Below are positions 36,521-49,129 of a stretch of DNA of 64,000 nt, piece by piece. How positions within the stretch are numbered: position 1 is the first letter of the stretch; every line of letters starts with the position of its first letter. Position numbers and translations under genes: made by a program. The notes below the pieces were generated by a model. The model was not told where the DNA came from. It ran no database searches and worked only from the letters and a program-made list of their open reading frames with translations. The stretch is from Eudromia elegans (Eukaryota > Chordata > Aves > Tinamiformes > Tinamidae). The stretch is taken from NCBI GenBank assembly GCA_003342815.1, contig PTEX01000015.1, positions 1,920,499 to 1,984,498 of the forward strand, given 5' to 3'.

Positions 36521-37984
36521 GATGAACTTGCGGAACTCACCATAAGCAAGTTCAAATAAAAGTGACTTAATGAAAGACAGCATTAAATACGATTTGGTTG
36601 TAACCTCCATGTAGCAAGTTCTTAAATTTCAGTTCCTGGGAAGCAAACGATATTAAAAGTAGGATTTCTCCATATTTTTTCTGTATCTTCTACTCTTTCT
36701 TTAACTTTTGTTGCTGGTCCCTCTTAAAGGCAAAACAACAAGCTAATTTGCTTTGTCTGACCCTATGCAGTTGCACCTACACTGCCTATTCACTTTGCTG
36801 CAGTCCAAAAGTGAATTTTCTTCAAGCTATAATACAGCAGTCTTATATGACCCTTCAGCTTCTGCCTAGATATTGTCTTGTCCTTGCTACCAATTTAATT
36901 ATATTTGTCAAGCACTATCATTTCCTTTGAAATTGTGGACGGAGAAGAAATAGAGGGGATGATGGAGAGCCCAGCTACCAAGAAGTGCAAGATACTCTTT
37001 CCCCTAAAGATCAAAAGAGGATGCAATACTGGCAAATAAAAGGCAATCTCTGAGCAACAATAAACAAGACAAGCTAAGAACAGAAAGAGCTGATGTCCAG
37101 TGCTGCCAAGACTTGGCATTTTGCTTGTCTTCTGTTTATAGAAAATGAAATGGCAGCATACAGCCACTCCGAGGACTGACAGCAGCGTTTATGCAGTGTG
37201 TGCACTATATAAACGTCCTTGCTATTCCACTTAGTATTTACAATGCCTTACTGAAAACAGTCCTGAAAAGAGAAAAGTAAAGCATGGATCTTACACCTCC
37301 TCCCTTCCCAGAACATTGTTATAAATCTCACAAATCTCATGTACATATCAGCCTACCACTACATATACTTTATTCCACACCCCCTCCCTGAAATTAAGCT
37401 CCAATCTAGAGAGGAAAATTGAAACAAGACATGCTTGAATTTAGATTCCTATTTCACATACAAATATCTGACAGCAAGGCATATAAGCATCTAACTGGTT
37501 CATTCTGAGCACAGAGTTCCTTTTAGATCCTTTAAATTATTTAAAGACATAAAAGGCTGGTCAAACATGGAAATCAAGCAATTATTAAGGAAAAAAATGA
37601 AATAAAATACAAACTATGCACAGTTTCCTAAAAATATCTAAAGTACTAAAACCCCACTCAGCAAGGACAAAGACTGAATCCACAAGCACCCAAGCAGTGC
37701 TTATTCTCTAAGCTCTCTCTTTTTGAAGAATGTTACACTTAAGCAAAATGAATCCCTGCTCGCTTTGCCCAAAAGTCACAATTAGGTTATATTTAAGAAG
37801 ACCAGGCTGCATGTAGATAGTGTGAGAGTGTGCCTGAAATTACTTCTGCTCCTACTTATTCCTTTGAGACAAAAATAAAAAAGAAAGAAAAAAGAAAAAA
37901 AGAGGCAATTGTTTATCTTTAAGCATTTTCGTTCATTGACTCAAGGCCATTAACAACATTTATAGCTCTCTAAATTATGACTGG
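36521..37984. other. non-coding DNA, no gene seen
   Basis: No supported gene. There is a purine-rich low-complexity stretch at about 37867-37903. Nothing else is recognised. Confidence 0.55.
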
Positions 37985-38160
37985 CATAATCAAATCCTGT
38001 GCTTCAGGGTATGAGCGATCACCACAGGAACCAGGAAGAAATTTTAACCCATCTGCTGCCCTCAACAGCGGCATAGGTGCGTTGGTGCCACCATGGAAAG
38101 AAGCCCACCCTGCGTGAATGCTGGTGGTGGAATACGGGGCTTTGAATACCAAAACATCAG
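37985..38160 (+). mobile_element. possible old CR1/L3-type 3' UTR
   Basis: TCCTGTGCTTCAGGGTATGA, then GATCACCACAGGAACCAGGA, then AGAAATTTT, and further on GAATGCTGGTGGTGGAATAC with GGGGCTT, follow the theme of the 3' UTR of old reptilian CR1 elements (CTTCAGGGCATAAGC, then AGGAAGGAATTT, then GATACTGGGCT). About 170 bp, strongly diverged. The orientation would be sense. A chance likeness cannot be excluded. Confidence 0.45.
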
Positions 38161-39379
38161 AGAGACAAATTCTGTGTGATTGATGAGAAAGCCCTGCAAA
38201 GCCCCTGCGCTCTCGGCCAGATTTCACTGCTGTGTTGTATGCACAGACCTCAAAAGGAGCGAGCCAGCCCCTTCCAGGAGGGTCCAGACAACGCATGTGG
38301 AGCAAGGCATCAAGAAAGAGAGCAGCATCTCTAGCCTACAAACTCTGAGTTATAACTGCTCCTGTGATAAACACTTCCTTGCCTGACTAATTTTACCTCT
38401 AGCAAATATAATTTGATTTTGCTTTAGCCATATATGTAAACATAATATGACAAAATCTTGGCATTAACATTATTCGCTAACAAAATTATATTCCTCAAGT
38501 AAAAACTGGAACATAACCTAATTTAATCTAATACATTCCATGCACACAGACACACACACATATATATATATACATACAAACATGGCAAAGTAACATTAAT
38601 TTAAACATCATGTTTCAGAAATCCACTAATCTGAGGTCAGTAAATATAAGATTGAAAACTGCATTTAAGTTGTTAATACTGTTTTAATGAAAAATGCTTT
38701 TATGAAGCATGAGCATGAGTAGAGAAGCTTCACTAACAACATGTAATTTGTCCTAGTAGACAACACTTTCACCTAGAAAATCCTACCTAATCTGTGAGTC
38801 AATGTCACGAAGCAGAACCTCAGAGGCAGACAGGATCCGGGTCGGTTTTATATCTAAGCACAGGACTGGACCAAGCACATAACTCTGTGTGGTAAATTTG
38901 ATTCATAGAAAGTTCTCAAGAGCACATCTCTAAAACAGCTGCTGAAATCAGGAGAGATTGCTCGTTTCTCTCTTGCACACCCATGTTCAAGCAGAAGATG
39001 AAGCTGTAATGTGTCCATCTCCCTCCTAAATGGCCACTTTCCTTCTCTTCTGAACAGTATTCATAGAGAATTGGGTTTTTAGGTAGGCATCAAAATACTT
39101 CTCCCTTGTGCCTGCAAGACTACTTTATAATGTAAAACTTACTTAAAAATTAAGAGGATTATTTCGTTTACTTGAATGACACCACAGCAGGATGTGTTAG
39201 AAAACAGGTAGGTCATGGATATCCTTCTAGCTGAGTGAATACACCAGCTTATTCAGCAGCAACATGAATATGTCATTTTAATTAGAAATGATCATTTCAA
39301 GAAATGCAATATGTACTTGAAGACGGTGCTTTAGGTAATTCACTTAATACTGCATAGGTATATTATACCCTGCTTTATT
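38161..39379. other. AT-rich non-coding DNA with a CA/TA tract
   Basis: No gene seen. A mixed CA then TA dinucleotide tract lies at 38544-38572. The rest is ordinary AT-rich sequence. Confidence 0.55.
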
Positions 39380-39980
39380 ATATATATTAAAGAACAAAAA
39401 GAAAGAAATTAAAGGAATGTTTTATGTATATGCATGTGTAAGTAAAGCAGCGTGCGTAAATGCCATATACGCAGGCACAGCCTCTCGATGTATTGAATAA
39501 ACATCATCTCTCTACCTTAGCATGCTATTCTTAGTCTGCTTACCTTCCGGATTGCTAAGTCTTTCTAAATTAGAACAAGCAATTTCTCTTTGTTTTACCT
39601 AATATTTGAAAATGGCAAAAAAGTCCCCTGGGTCACTGAAAATTATCCCTTCATTCCTGCCGCCTGTTTCAAGTCAGTCAAAACATTCCAGACTTCAAAA
39701 GGGGGCTTTGCCTGCCTAGGCCATTTTGGTGTCCTTCTACGGCCGGCCTATGAGAGATTGGTTATTTGGATAAATTAGTTTGTGGAGCCTGCTGGCCTTC
39801 TAGAAGACCTCGGTGTCTGCCTGCAAATTAGTTCTACCGAACATGCAGAAATCCCTGGGCAGACGAGAAGAAATAAATGGTGATAAAATCTAATATTACA
39901 ATGTTTGTAATGCGATTTTATTCTGCTCTGTACCTCATAAGCAAAGCTAAGGCTGAATTAAAAATTTAAAAATATAAAAA
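39380..39980. promoter_or_regulatory. candidate conserved non-coding element
   Basis: A compact block with varied, non-repetitive sequence and many transcription-factor-like words. Examples are ACATTCCAG (TEAD-like) and CTTCAAAAGG (TCF/LEF-like) near 39690, GGATAAATTAG near 39770, CAAATTAG near 39825, and an 8-bp GGCCGGCC palindrome at 39741-39748. Repeat features are absent. Such texture is typical of deeply conserved enhancers, but conservation itself is not visible in one sequence. Confidence 0.3.
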
Positions 39981-40760
39981 ATGTCCATGAAAGCACAAAA
40001 TCAGATCAGGGTCCAAGTCACAGCAGAGAGGGCCGAGTGCCAACTTTAAAGTTAAGCTTCCAGCAGGAATCTTTTACAAGAACAAACAAAAAACGTCCTG
40101 GTTTTCCACAAACTCAAGTAGGTATTTACATTACGGATGCACCCCCGCTTACGCCAGGAAGTCACACAGTTGAATTCTGCTGGAGCTTAGGCTGTGAATA
40201 AACTGCTAGGCAGTGCTTTAATGCATAGTTGTACAACTGCCTAAGGAGAGTTTATCCTGAAGGAAGAAAAGTCCCAGAGCCAAAACCAACAAACATGGCT
40301 CCTCAAGCGGAACAATGGTCCAGAAAACCTAGTAAAAAAGAAAATAAACTTCGCTGGCAGTTTACTTTTTACTGTTAAGGGCTAAGCTACAACTTTATCA
40401 AAGCTTCAAGAAGAGACTTCACACAGACCCGTGTAGGTATCTGCAAGAAACTGTCGGACGAATTATCCCCTTTTTTATAAGGCAGCTTGAAATTGCCTCC
40501 CATCACAATAAAAAGCAGAGATTCACCCTCTTGAGGAAAACAGAGCTCCTAAAATCAGCACATCTAAAACCAGTGGTGACGCCTCTTGCCTGAGCCCAAC
40601 CAAATCCTCGCGGAGCCGTTTTCCTGCAGCTCTGTTCCTCCTAAAGCCACGACCACAATGGTTGTACTTAGTATATGTGTGCAAAACACACTGACATATA
40701 GAAATATATTAGGTATGGGATTAGTTTCTTGTATAACTGGTAGTAAATTAAAAAAAATAT
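39981..40760. other. non-coding DNA, nothing recognised
   Basis: No gene or interspersed repeat is recognised. The last bases are an A-rich lead-in to the pentanucleotide array. Confidence 0.55.
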
Positions 40761-40890
40761 ATAAAATAAAATAAAATAAAATAAAATAAAATAAAATAAA
40801 ATAAAATAAAATAAAATAAAATAAAATAAAATAAAATAAAATAAAATAAAATAAAATAAAATAAAATAAAATAAAATAAAATAAAATAAA
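40761..40890. repeat. (ATAAA)26 microsatellite
   Basis: Twenty-six perfect units over 130 bp with no interruption, which suggests a young, length-variable array. It is preceded by an imperfect A-rich stretch (40747-40760). The same unit in the same orientation forms a second array at 52127-52323. Confidence 0.97.
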
Positions 40891-43800
40891 CCATGAGGAC
40901 TATATTTGAGCTCTCTTTCTGCAAAGACTTATGTCTCTGCAGCTAGAACTACTTCTTTCGGTGATCCTGCTATTGCCGAACGCAGCATTTGTGCATGGGT
41001 TATGAAAAACACGTCTTAAGTAACAAGAGTTCCTACACGGTGTTATTCTAAACCCAGCTGAATGAATAGTTTGAAGGGAATAAGGTATGCTTTCCTGTCT
41101 ACAAACTGTCCACAAACAGCTTATAATTTTCATTACTATTTCCACTACCAATTTTTTTTAAGGAAAAAACATCTACTCATAGTTACTGATCTATTGATCG
41201 CACACCATAGACCGCCTCACAGCAGCTCGCACAAATATTACAATTCAAATGCATCACCTGGCTGTGGCTGTTCATTTTTTTGACATTTAGTGGGTGTCAC
41301 GAGTTGCTTTTGTATGTTATAGCTGCAATATTCCACCAATTTCAGATAGAGAGGGGAAGGAGAGAGGAAGGGCTGAGGGACTTAGAGAGGCTCCGCTGCA
41401 ATCCTAGCTGGATAGTGCTTGCCGGGCATCACCTGGGAGAACTCTCTAAACCCACGATCCTGTGCTGATCCAGAACAGCAGATTTACACAGCAGGAAACG
41501 CAGTGTTGGATCCCTCTCCGGAGAGCTGAGGTATCACAAGCATGTGGAATAGCCACAGCTGAAGGTGACACCGCTATGTGTTTTCAGCTGAACTTCGGAT
41601 GCGGCGTGTTCTGATCCGCTCTCCTAGCAGCCTCTGTGCTCCGTCCTGCACCTCGGCCTGCCTGCAAGCGCCACGAGCTCTCTAGCCATTCTGCTTGAGC
41701 AGATAACCTTGAGAACGCGAGCAGGGTGAAATCCGACGCCCGAGCGAGGCTGCAACGGGCTGGAGACAAAGACAGAGAGATGTGAACGGCCCCAGCCATC
41801 GCGCCGAGGGCCCCACGGACTCAGCATTTCTGTGGTCGTGGAGGCTGGCACTGCTCCAAGATTCCAAAGAATCGAGCATGTTTGCTGCAAAATTCATTAT
41901 TTTGCTGCAGCCAGGTGCTGGATTTTTTTTCCCCCCTTTTCTTGCTGAAAGCAGCTACTTGCCCTGCATCTTTCTGTTAGCAGAGGAATGAAGTGAATTT
42001 TTGGTGCAGGCGCCATGGGTTGGTATAAGGGAGCAAGAAGCAGGGAGTAAGCGGGACAGCAGGGTCCGATGCAGAGCAAAGAGGAGCCAGCAGTTCACAG
42101 TATGCGGTTAGGCTGCCCGAGGCACGCAGAGAAAGCTGAGGTTTGGGGGGCGCAGAGGGAACCTGAGAAGATTAACTGCTGAAGCAGACGGGGAGCACCT
42201 CCTCTCCTGGCGCATCGGGTTCACGCTGGTTAGATATAACTACGACTGCCGAGGGCCTCCGGGGCTTCACCGTGTTTTCCAGATGGGCAGAGTCCCTCGT
42301 CAAGACAGAAACTCACTCCTGAAAATACTTCCTTGCGTGCAATTTTGCAATGAGAATTTTCAGCTATGAGCCAAAGCTGCGTGTGGACCTGGCCAGGACA
42401 GGGATGAAAGGCAAGGTCACAGCAATAACCTAGCATCATTACCTACGCTAGGTCTCATCACATTAAGGAATCCAAAGAGAGGCTGATGGGGAAGAAATGC
42501 CACCTGAAATTTTCCAGGAGGGTACAAGAGTTGCTGGAAACACATTAATATTCACTTCTGAGAACTGCCTATTTCTGAATCTTGTAAATGGGTAAAAAGT
42601 AAAAATAACTAGACAAATGAAATGCCTGCCTATCTATAGACTGTCTCTAAAGAAGTTTTTGAAAGGTTATGAAGGTTCCTTTAAGGGAGGTGTAGCCAGC
42701 ATACCCAGCCATGATCTTCTCAACATCAGTGTTTGCCACGTCCCTAGGCCTTTGTCATACCCTGCTGGTCCCACGTTGATGGCTCTGGGTCTCTGCAAAG
42801 CACTCACGCCAACACAAGGTTGGGCTTGGGGGAGATGTGGCCTGCCACAAAGGCCACAATAATTTTAAATCAGTTTTTTTGAAGTTGATTCGGATTGCGA
42901 CCTACTGAGACCCATTCTCAGTCTCCTCACAATCTCGCAATTTGGTTCAAATCAATGACCAATTTAAGTCAATACCAAATATTAGGCATACTGATGCAGG
43001 TTAATAAATGCCTTATTCCAAAAGAAAATCAGACTTTTTTTTTCTTAAAAAAGGGCAGTACAGTGATATAAGCAAAATATAGTCCACAGCAAATTTATAA
43101 AGACTCAAGAGCACCTTCTTCATCTTCACTAGACATAAAGAGCACATCTTATATAGGTGTATATACCCTTACAAACAGTGAGCACACTACATTTTGCCAA
43201 GTACTCTAATATAAACTTGAGTAGCCTTTTCTCTCTCTTCAAAAGAGCAAACCCTGCCACTCCCTTGGCATTAAAGAAACGAAGTTATCTGAAGCTGAGA
43301 TAACAGCAAAGACTCCATGGTGTTCCAGCAGCAACGCCTCTGTGCTGGTGCTCTCAGGACGAGCAGGTACAGCTTCGGCACGAGCTGCTGAGCTCCTATC
43401 CAGTGACATACATAATTCCAGGGGATCAGAGGTGCCTTAACACTGTCCTCTTCCTTTTCAATTACTAATTGATCATCTGGGCACAAGCTCCATGTATTCA
43501 CTGTAGAAACATGCTTGAGAAGTTCCATTTTTGCTGCAGACCTGCATCTTACACATCAGCCATGGCTCAACCACACACAATAAATGTGGAGAAAACACTC
43601 CACCTTTCCGCAAGAGCAACTAAAAGCTTTTCTTCAAAGTCTTTCTGGGCTTGGAAAGCAAGAAATTGAACATTGGTGAGTTTTTCAGGCAGGATCACAC
43701 ACTGATACCCTTTGTGTAGCCAGCGTCAGGTCTGAGCTATGCTCCTTTCTCAGGCATCTACAAGAGGCAGAAGGAGTCAATGCAGCGTTTAATTAAGCAC

Positions 43801-45639
43801 AGTGCAAACTGTGTCCTACCAACTGCAAACCAGACACATGGCAGTCCTGCAAGCCTCATCCCTCTGGCTGACAGAAGTGTCACTCGGATGCTGAAATCTC
43901 CTTTTAGCTGCAAGAATATAACAGAGCAGAATTTACCTTCCCAGGGTTCCTGGGGCAGCCTCTCGTGCCTGCAAGCTGGCAGGAGGCATTCCCAGATGGA
44001 GGATCATCCCCTCCCTCGCTTAGCAGAGCAACCTTGCTCCAAGAAAGTGGCAAAGCATCTCCTCATCACTGCTTAGAGGACCGGCTGCTCAACCTTCCCC
44101 TCCTGGTGCTTCGCTTGTCCACCTCTATTCTCCTGACATGTTATGCACTTTCAGTCCTCAGCTGCTGAATTAAGCTCCCACCTTACCCACAGACACTTGA
44201 AATTGCTTTCACAATATAAATTGCAATGGCTGGTTCCAAAAATAAGGTATCTGGTACTTGTCATGTAGTTTTCTTCTTTTTCTATATCTACTCTGAGGTG
44301 TCCAGAGTGGCCGCATGCATCTGGGATCTTAAACCACAAACAGCTTCATTCTGTGTATTGTAATTGTAGAGGGTTAATCTCTCTCTCATCCTCTCTTGCC
44401 CAAACACACAGAGCAGGATAAACAAAAGCAGTGCTCACGCCTTCTTTATTCTCGGAGATTATTTTGGCTTCGGACAACTGGCTTTAAGAAATCTCCATAA
44501 TTCTCTATGAACTGCTGCAAACACAGCAGCCTGATGGTTAGGAGTGAAGTAAAGAGAGCCTTCACTGCAGGGTGTGACTCACCAGGTCAAGCCTATCCAA
44601 AGACACGGCAATCAGAAGCCATCTGGCACAAAAGTGGAATATTGCAGTGGGAACTCTCCCCTGGGTCGCACACCTTTGGGGTGTCCAGCTCTCAGTTACA
44701 AGGCCTAAGTGCTTTTCAATAGAGCCCTTTTATTGCACAGTTATGACTTCAGATTTTGATAATCCTGGGAGCAGCCATGTCTACTTGGATAAGGCAAAGG
44801 GAAATTTTGAGCAGATGAAGTGTTTTGCAGGCTCCCTGTCCACGTGGTGAGAAGGAGGGACGGAATGAATACCCCCAACAGGAGCGCTGGCAGTGCCCAA
44901 CTGTGAACTAACGTTTCCCTTAATGCTCCCCTTATGCTGAGGGACATTACGTTTGTCACCACACACTGCCCTGGGACACAACGCCTGGACCCAAACCCAC
45001 GGCAGCAGGTGACACACGGCTCTGCAGGGTGCATGGGGAGGCGGCGCTGCAGAAAACGCAGCCACAATTAATGCAGATAGTGCTAGGAGAAGATCTTTTT
45101 TTCATTAAAAAGCAACTTGGTTCAGAACACAACCAGGACAGGGCTTGGGTGGTGCTGCCAGCACTCTGGGTGCAACTGCAACCACAGGCACCATGGTTTA
45201 ATGCCAGGCTACAATCACGACTGCTCCATTCTCCAGGGCTCGGCCCAGCCGCCTCTTTTCACCTCCTGCTGTAGCAGCGATGGGTAAATGCCCGAATGGA
45301 CACACAGAGACAGACGCTGGAATAAGTGAATATTGGAAAACAATTGGGGCCATGCTGCTTCAGACAGTAAAAATGACACCAGAGGAGAAGTATAATAAAA
45401 GCACAAAACAAAAGCGTTACTATTAGGTGGCTTATTTCTTTCTGCTCTGTTGCTATGTGAAAAAACTAACTTGGGCATCAGGGAAACGGATCATACACGA
45501 GAAACAGTGAGAAATGATAGAGAGCATTGTTAAAAGTAGAAACTAAAAACATGGGAAAAATAAAAAAAAAATATCTAGTTAATTTTAGTAAGCAGTACGC
45601 TTTTGAGTTATTTTACTACAAGTAAAAGTAAGGTAATTT
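40891..45639. other. non-coding DNA with a GC-richer part at 41.3-42.5 kb
   Basis: No supported gene. G+C and CpG rise between about 41340 and 42450 without reaching island density, and several short frames open there in different phases, as expected by composition. Another mixed-composition part lies at 43.3-45.3 kb. No CR1, LTR or RNA gene is recognised. Confidence 0.5.
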
Positions 45640-45900
45640 TAATGTGCTCTGTTTCTGCTGAAACAGTCTGGAATAATAATATATATAGCGTGTTATGATG
45701 TTCAGCGAGTGCCAAAAATGATATCACAAACTAAGCCCACAAATCCACAACATACATTAATCATTTGACTGTGCACGAGGTATTGCGGTAAAACATTATT
45801 AATGATATCTGAGAGTCAGCGCTCAAAATTTGCCACCATTGTGACTTTTTAAACAGCCATTTACAAGAAACAGCACTAGGCTAAGGGCTTTTCTCTTTCT
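45640..45900. promoter_or_regulatory. candidate conserved non-coding element
   Basis: A non-repetitive AT-rich block with many homeodomain-type words: CATTAATCATTTGA near 45755, ACATTATTAATGATATC near 45793 (ATTAAT cores) and AAATGATATCAC near 45717. Enhancer function is inferred from texture only. Confidence 0.25.
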
Positions 45901-48639
45901 AGAAACATGAGCTTTGCCACTGTGCACCAGATTTGGCAGCCCAGACGTGCACCACCTTCTCCCCAAAGTAATTTTTGCATGTAGTCACACAGTAAAGGCA
46001 GCGAACTTCAAATACACTAATGGAATGAAAACTCGGTAACAGATTAAAACGTTAAAAAGCAAATAAAACGCAGCAAGCAAGCCAAACATTTCTTAGGGAA
46101 AGTAGCAATCCTCATTCTGTAATGTGAATTGCTGAAGACAAATATTTGTGAGTCTGTACATGCTCTCTTAAGCAATGTAGCTTTAGCATAAGCCTCCCCC
46201 TTGGAATTAATTTAATCATTCATTGTTTCCGACCATTAAAAGCGCATGTAGCTTTCTAAGACTTTCCAGCCACTTTGTTGCAACAAAAATAATTACTACT
46301 TTAAAAGCAATAACTCTTTTCTTAGGCCTGACAAGTTGTTTACTTACAGACTTCCCATTTTTTCCCTGGGGGACTTCCATTGAAGATTTCTTCTTCCAAA
46401 TTACATATGGGCTATTAGTTACAGCGAGGTTCAGACAGTCCTAGCACAGCACACACACGCACCTGCGGAAAAGACAGTGCCACAGAGCAGCATTAATGCG
46501 TTGGCATGAACTTGGGAGCAGATCCTTGCATCTGTACCCTTCCATTAACCAACAAGTACTCACAAGTTGGGAGCACTTATCTTCAGTGAATTGAATTAAT
46601 CCTTAAAATAAATACATGGTTGGGCTATATTTTACTGTTCTACATGGGCCAAAAGCAGGAAGCAAGAGCCCTGTTGTGCTCGCTGTCAGCAGGCAAATAA
46701 AAGGCAGCCAGGAGCTCTTGTAGCTGCTGTTTCTCTGCCAAAAGTGCATGAGGCCTTCTTCTTTTTCCTTTCTTTTTTCCTTTCTTTCATTTTTTCTTTT
46801 CTTTTTCTGTTCCTTTTTCTTTTTCTCTTTTGTGAATTTCAGCTTCTCCCTGGTATCTATCAATGTCAATCATACCATAATGCTAAGAGGAAATAATAAC
46901 AAAGAAATATGATTGTAGATTGAGCCAGGATAAAAGAGAAAATCCACCAATTTTTGAGAACGCTGCCCTCAAGCTAAGGATATTATTATACTAAATCTCT
47001 TCGAGTTTACATTAGGTCACAGTCCTAGCCCCTATAAATTATAAATACGGGATGCTTTGTGTTCTCTCACCTTTGGGAACTGTGTTCTTTGATGTCAAAG
47101 ATAACAGTGAAGCGCTGAGATGAATTAACATGGGCTTACCTCCCCTGCCCTGACACTGCAGTGCACAATATGGGTTCCCCACAGGGATGATTTTCCTTAC
47201 AACACAATGTAGTAACATTCTTACAACTTAGAATTAATCTATCACACCATTCAAACAAACTCAACTAAATCCTCATTACCAAAAAAAAAAAAGGAGGGGG
47301 AGATCTGACTTTTGAAAGACATGGAGCAAATACCATCTGTTAAAGTAATAAAAACAGAAATCTGAATTTTCAAAGTATATCTATGCTAATTGCACAGAGA
47401 TGTGACTGCTGCTTTGCCTAACTGTTACAAGCAAAGATCAAAGGGCTGCAGATATTCAATTTGCCACGATCCAGTTCTGGGTACAGAAACACATGTATGC
47501 ATGTTTCAGGATCAGAATCCAAAGCTTAATCCACATTCTTCCCACTTGATTTGGATTTTTGCAAGGAAAAAACATCCCCTCAAACCCACTTTTCCTGTGC
47601 ACAGGAAATCCATACTGGACACTACTCATTGTATAAAATCATTTACTTTTATAAAATTTAAACATCAAGGAAGTGTTAACAGGTCCACTCCACACCCTAA
47701 GGAAGATGCTAATATGAAACATGTTTCTGTAATGCATCCACTCCCTTTTTTTTTTTTTTTTCTGGTTTACAACTGAGAGATCTAACCCAGTCCTGCTCCT
47801 GCTGAGAACAATGGCAAATCTGAAATATTTCTATGAAATCAGGGTTTGGTGCTCGTATTTGTTCTGACACCAGATTATAGGTTAGAAAATGAGTCAAGGC
47901 TCTAAAAATGACAATTAAAATTAAACTGGGGGAAAGAGAAGGATTTCTCTTATGTAAAAAATAATAAATCACAAAGAGCAGAATAAAAAAGCTCTCCAAC
48001 AATACTCCACTCCTAAGCAATGACTGACATCTGTTTTAAAAAGTCTTTTATTGCAAAATTCAATAAATGGAAAAACCGCACAAGCTGAAAGTCTGCCACT
48101 TCAGCGAGGGAATAAAATGGAGCCTTTTCTAATGGAAAAATATTCAAAAGTCAATTGTTGCTGGTATGTGGATGACCTGACAGATCTTCAGATCTGGAGT
48201 GCCGTCTTTACTAACACAACTGAAACTTTACCGAGCCAGCTAATCTTGGGCACTTAAAGTGCATTTCTGCACTTAAAAGGCATTTTGTATTAAGAACTAG
48301 AAGGTAAAAAACAAACAAAAACAAAACCAAACAGAAAAGATATGTTTTATTCTGTATCACAGTCCAATTGCAATTAAAATGATCTAAACTGCAGAAGCTG
48401 TTGTAGCTAATAATCTCCCTCTGGGGGAGGCTTCTTTAACAGATCAGTCTCAAAGCAGCTCGTTATTACATATCCTGCTCTGACAAAACACCCTTCCAAA
48501 TCACTGCAGATTGTATCTGAAGAGATTTTAAAGAGGGTCCCATCCATACCCTCCCTACAACCTGGGCAAAGACCTGTCATTCTCTACAGATACCAGGGAC
48601 TTCTAGCAGCAGAACTCACTTAGTGTAAGGGCTTGAATA
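45901..48639. other. non-coding DNA with simple tracts
   Basis: No gene supported. It holds the polypyrimidine tract listed separately, A12 at 47281-47292 and T16 at 47746-47761. A plus-strand frame of 128 codons (47390-47776) runs into the T16 tract and has no domain. Confidence 0.5.
46754..46831. repeat. 78-bp polypyrimidine tract
   Basis: A CT-only tract apart from one A (46789) and one G (46809), built from TTTCC and TTTTTC words. Long pyrimidine/purine tracts can form triplex DNA and often vary in length. On the minus strand it reads as an artificial Lys/Glu-rich peptide, which is not a gene. Confidence 0.9.
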
Positions 48640-48940
48640 CAGAAAAGATGATTTACAATGTGATTAAGTACTTTCAATTAAAAAATAATAAACTTTTGAA
48701 TTTAAATGTGAGCAACTGAGTTATCTTTATTATAATTGTCATTTTGGATTACTTTTAGCTTTTAGTAAAGGTTTTTGGAAACTAATTAAGCTCCCCTGAG
48801 TTGTTAATGTATTAAAAATTACATCAAAATTACTCAAAGTGTCTGCTACAGAGAAGCAGTTTTATGCAAAACAGGCCACCAAATATAAGGGAAAATGCCT
48901 CAAATTATTGAAAAAGATCAGATCTAAATTGAAGGGAAGC
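48640..48940. promoter_or_regulatory. candidate conserved non-coding element
   Basis: Homeodomain-like words are packed here: TTTCAATTAAAAAATAATAA near 48673, GGAAACTAATTAAGCTCC near 48777, GTATTAAAAATTAC near 48809 and TTTTATGCAAAAC near 48860. No repeat family is visible. The call is inferred from texture only. Confidence 0.25.
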
Positions 48941-49129
48941 CATGAAAACACATATCCCCTTTTACTTTACTACTTTTGAAGCTGCTTGGTTTTCACTGTT
49001 ATTAAATACATGGTGGTAGCAGCTCGAGCCCAACCAGACAAAGCAGCACCATTGCAGCAGGCACGGTGAGCGGCAGCCCCCTTTTCCAAGCCGCTCCTAA
49101 CATTTGGAAGGGAATAAAAACACCACGAG

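Noticed and set aside
42949-42960. GGTTCAAATC-like word resembling a tRNA B box
   Set aside because: No A box at the right distance and no cloverleaf can be drawn around it.
46603-46869. Lys/Glu-rich minus-strand frame, like a coiled coil
   Set aside because: It is a translation of the polypyrimidine tract.
48051-48257. A short frame containing Tyr-Val-Asp-Asp, the reverse-transcriptase catalytic box
   Set aside because: None of the flanking reverse-transcriptase blocks is present in this or neighbouring frames, and there are no LTR- or LINE-like surroundings. A four-residue match is chance.
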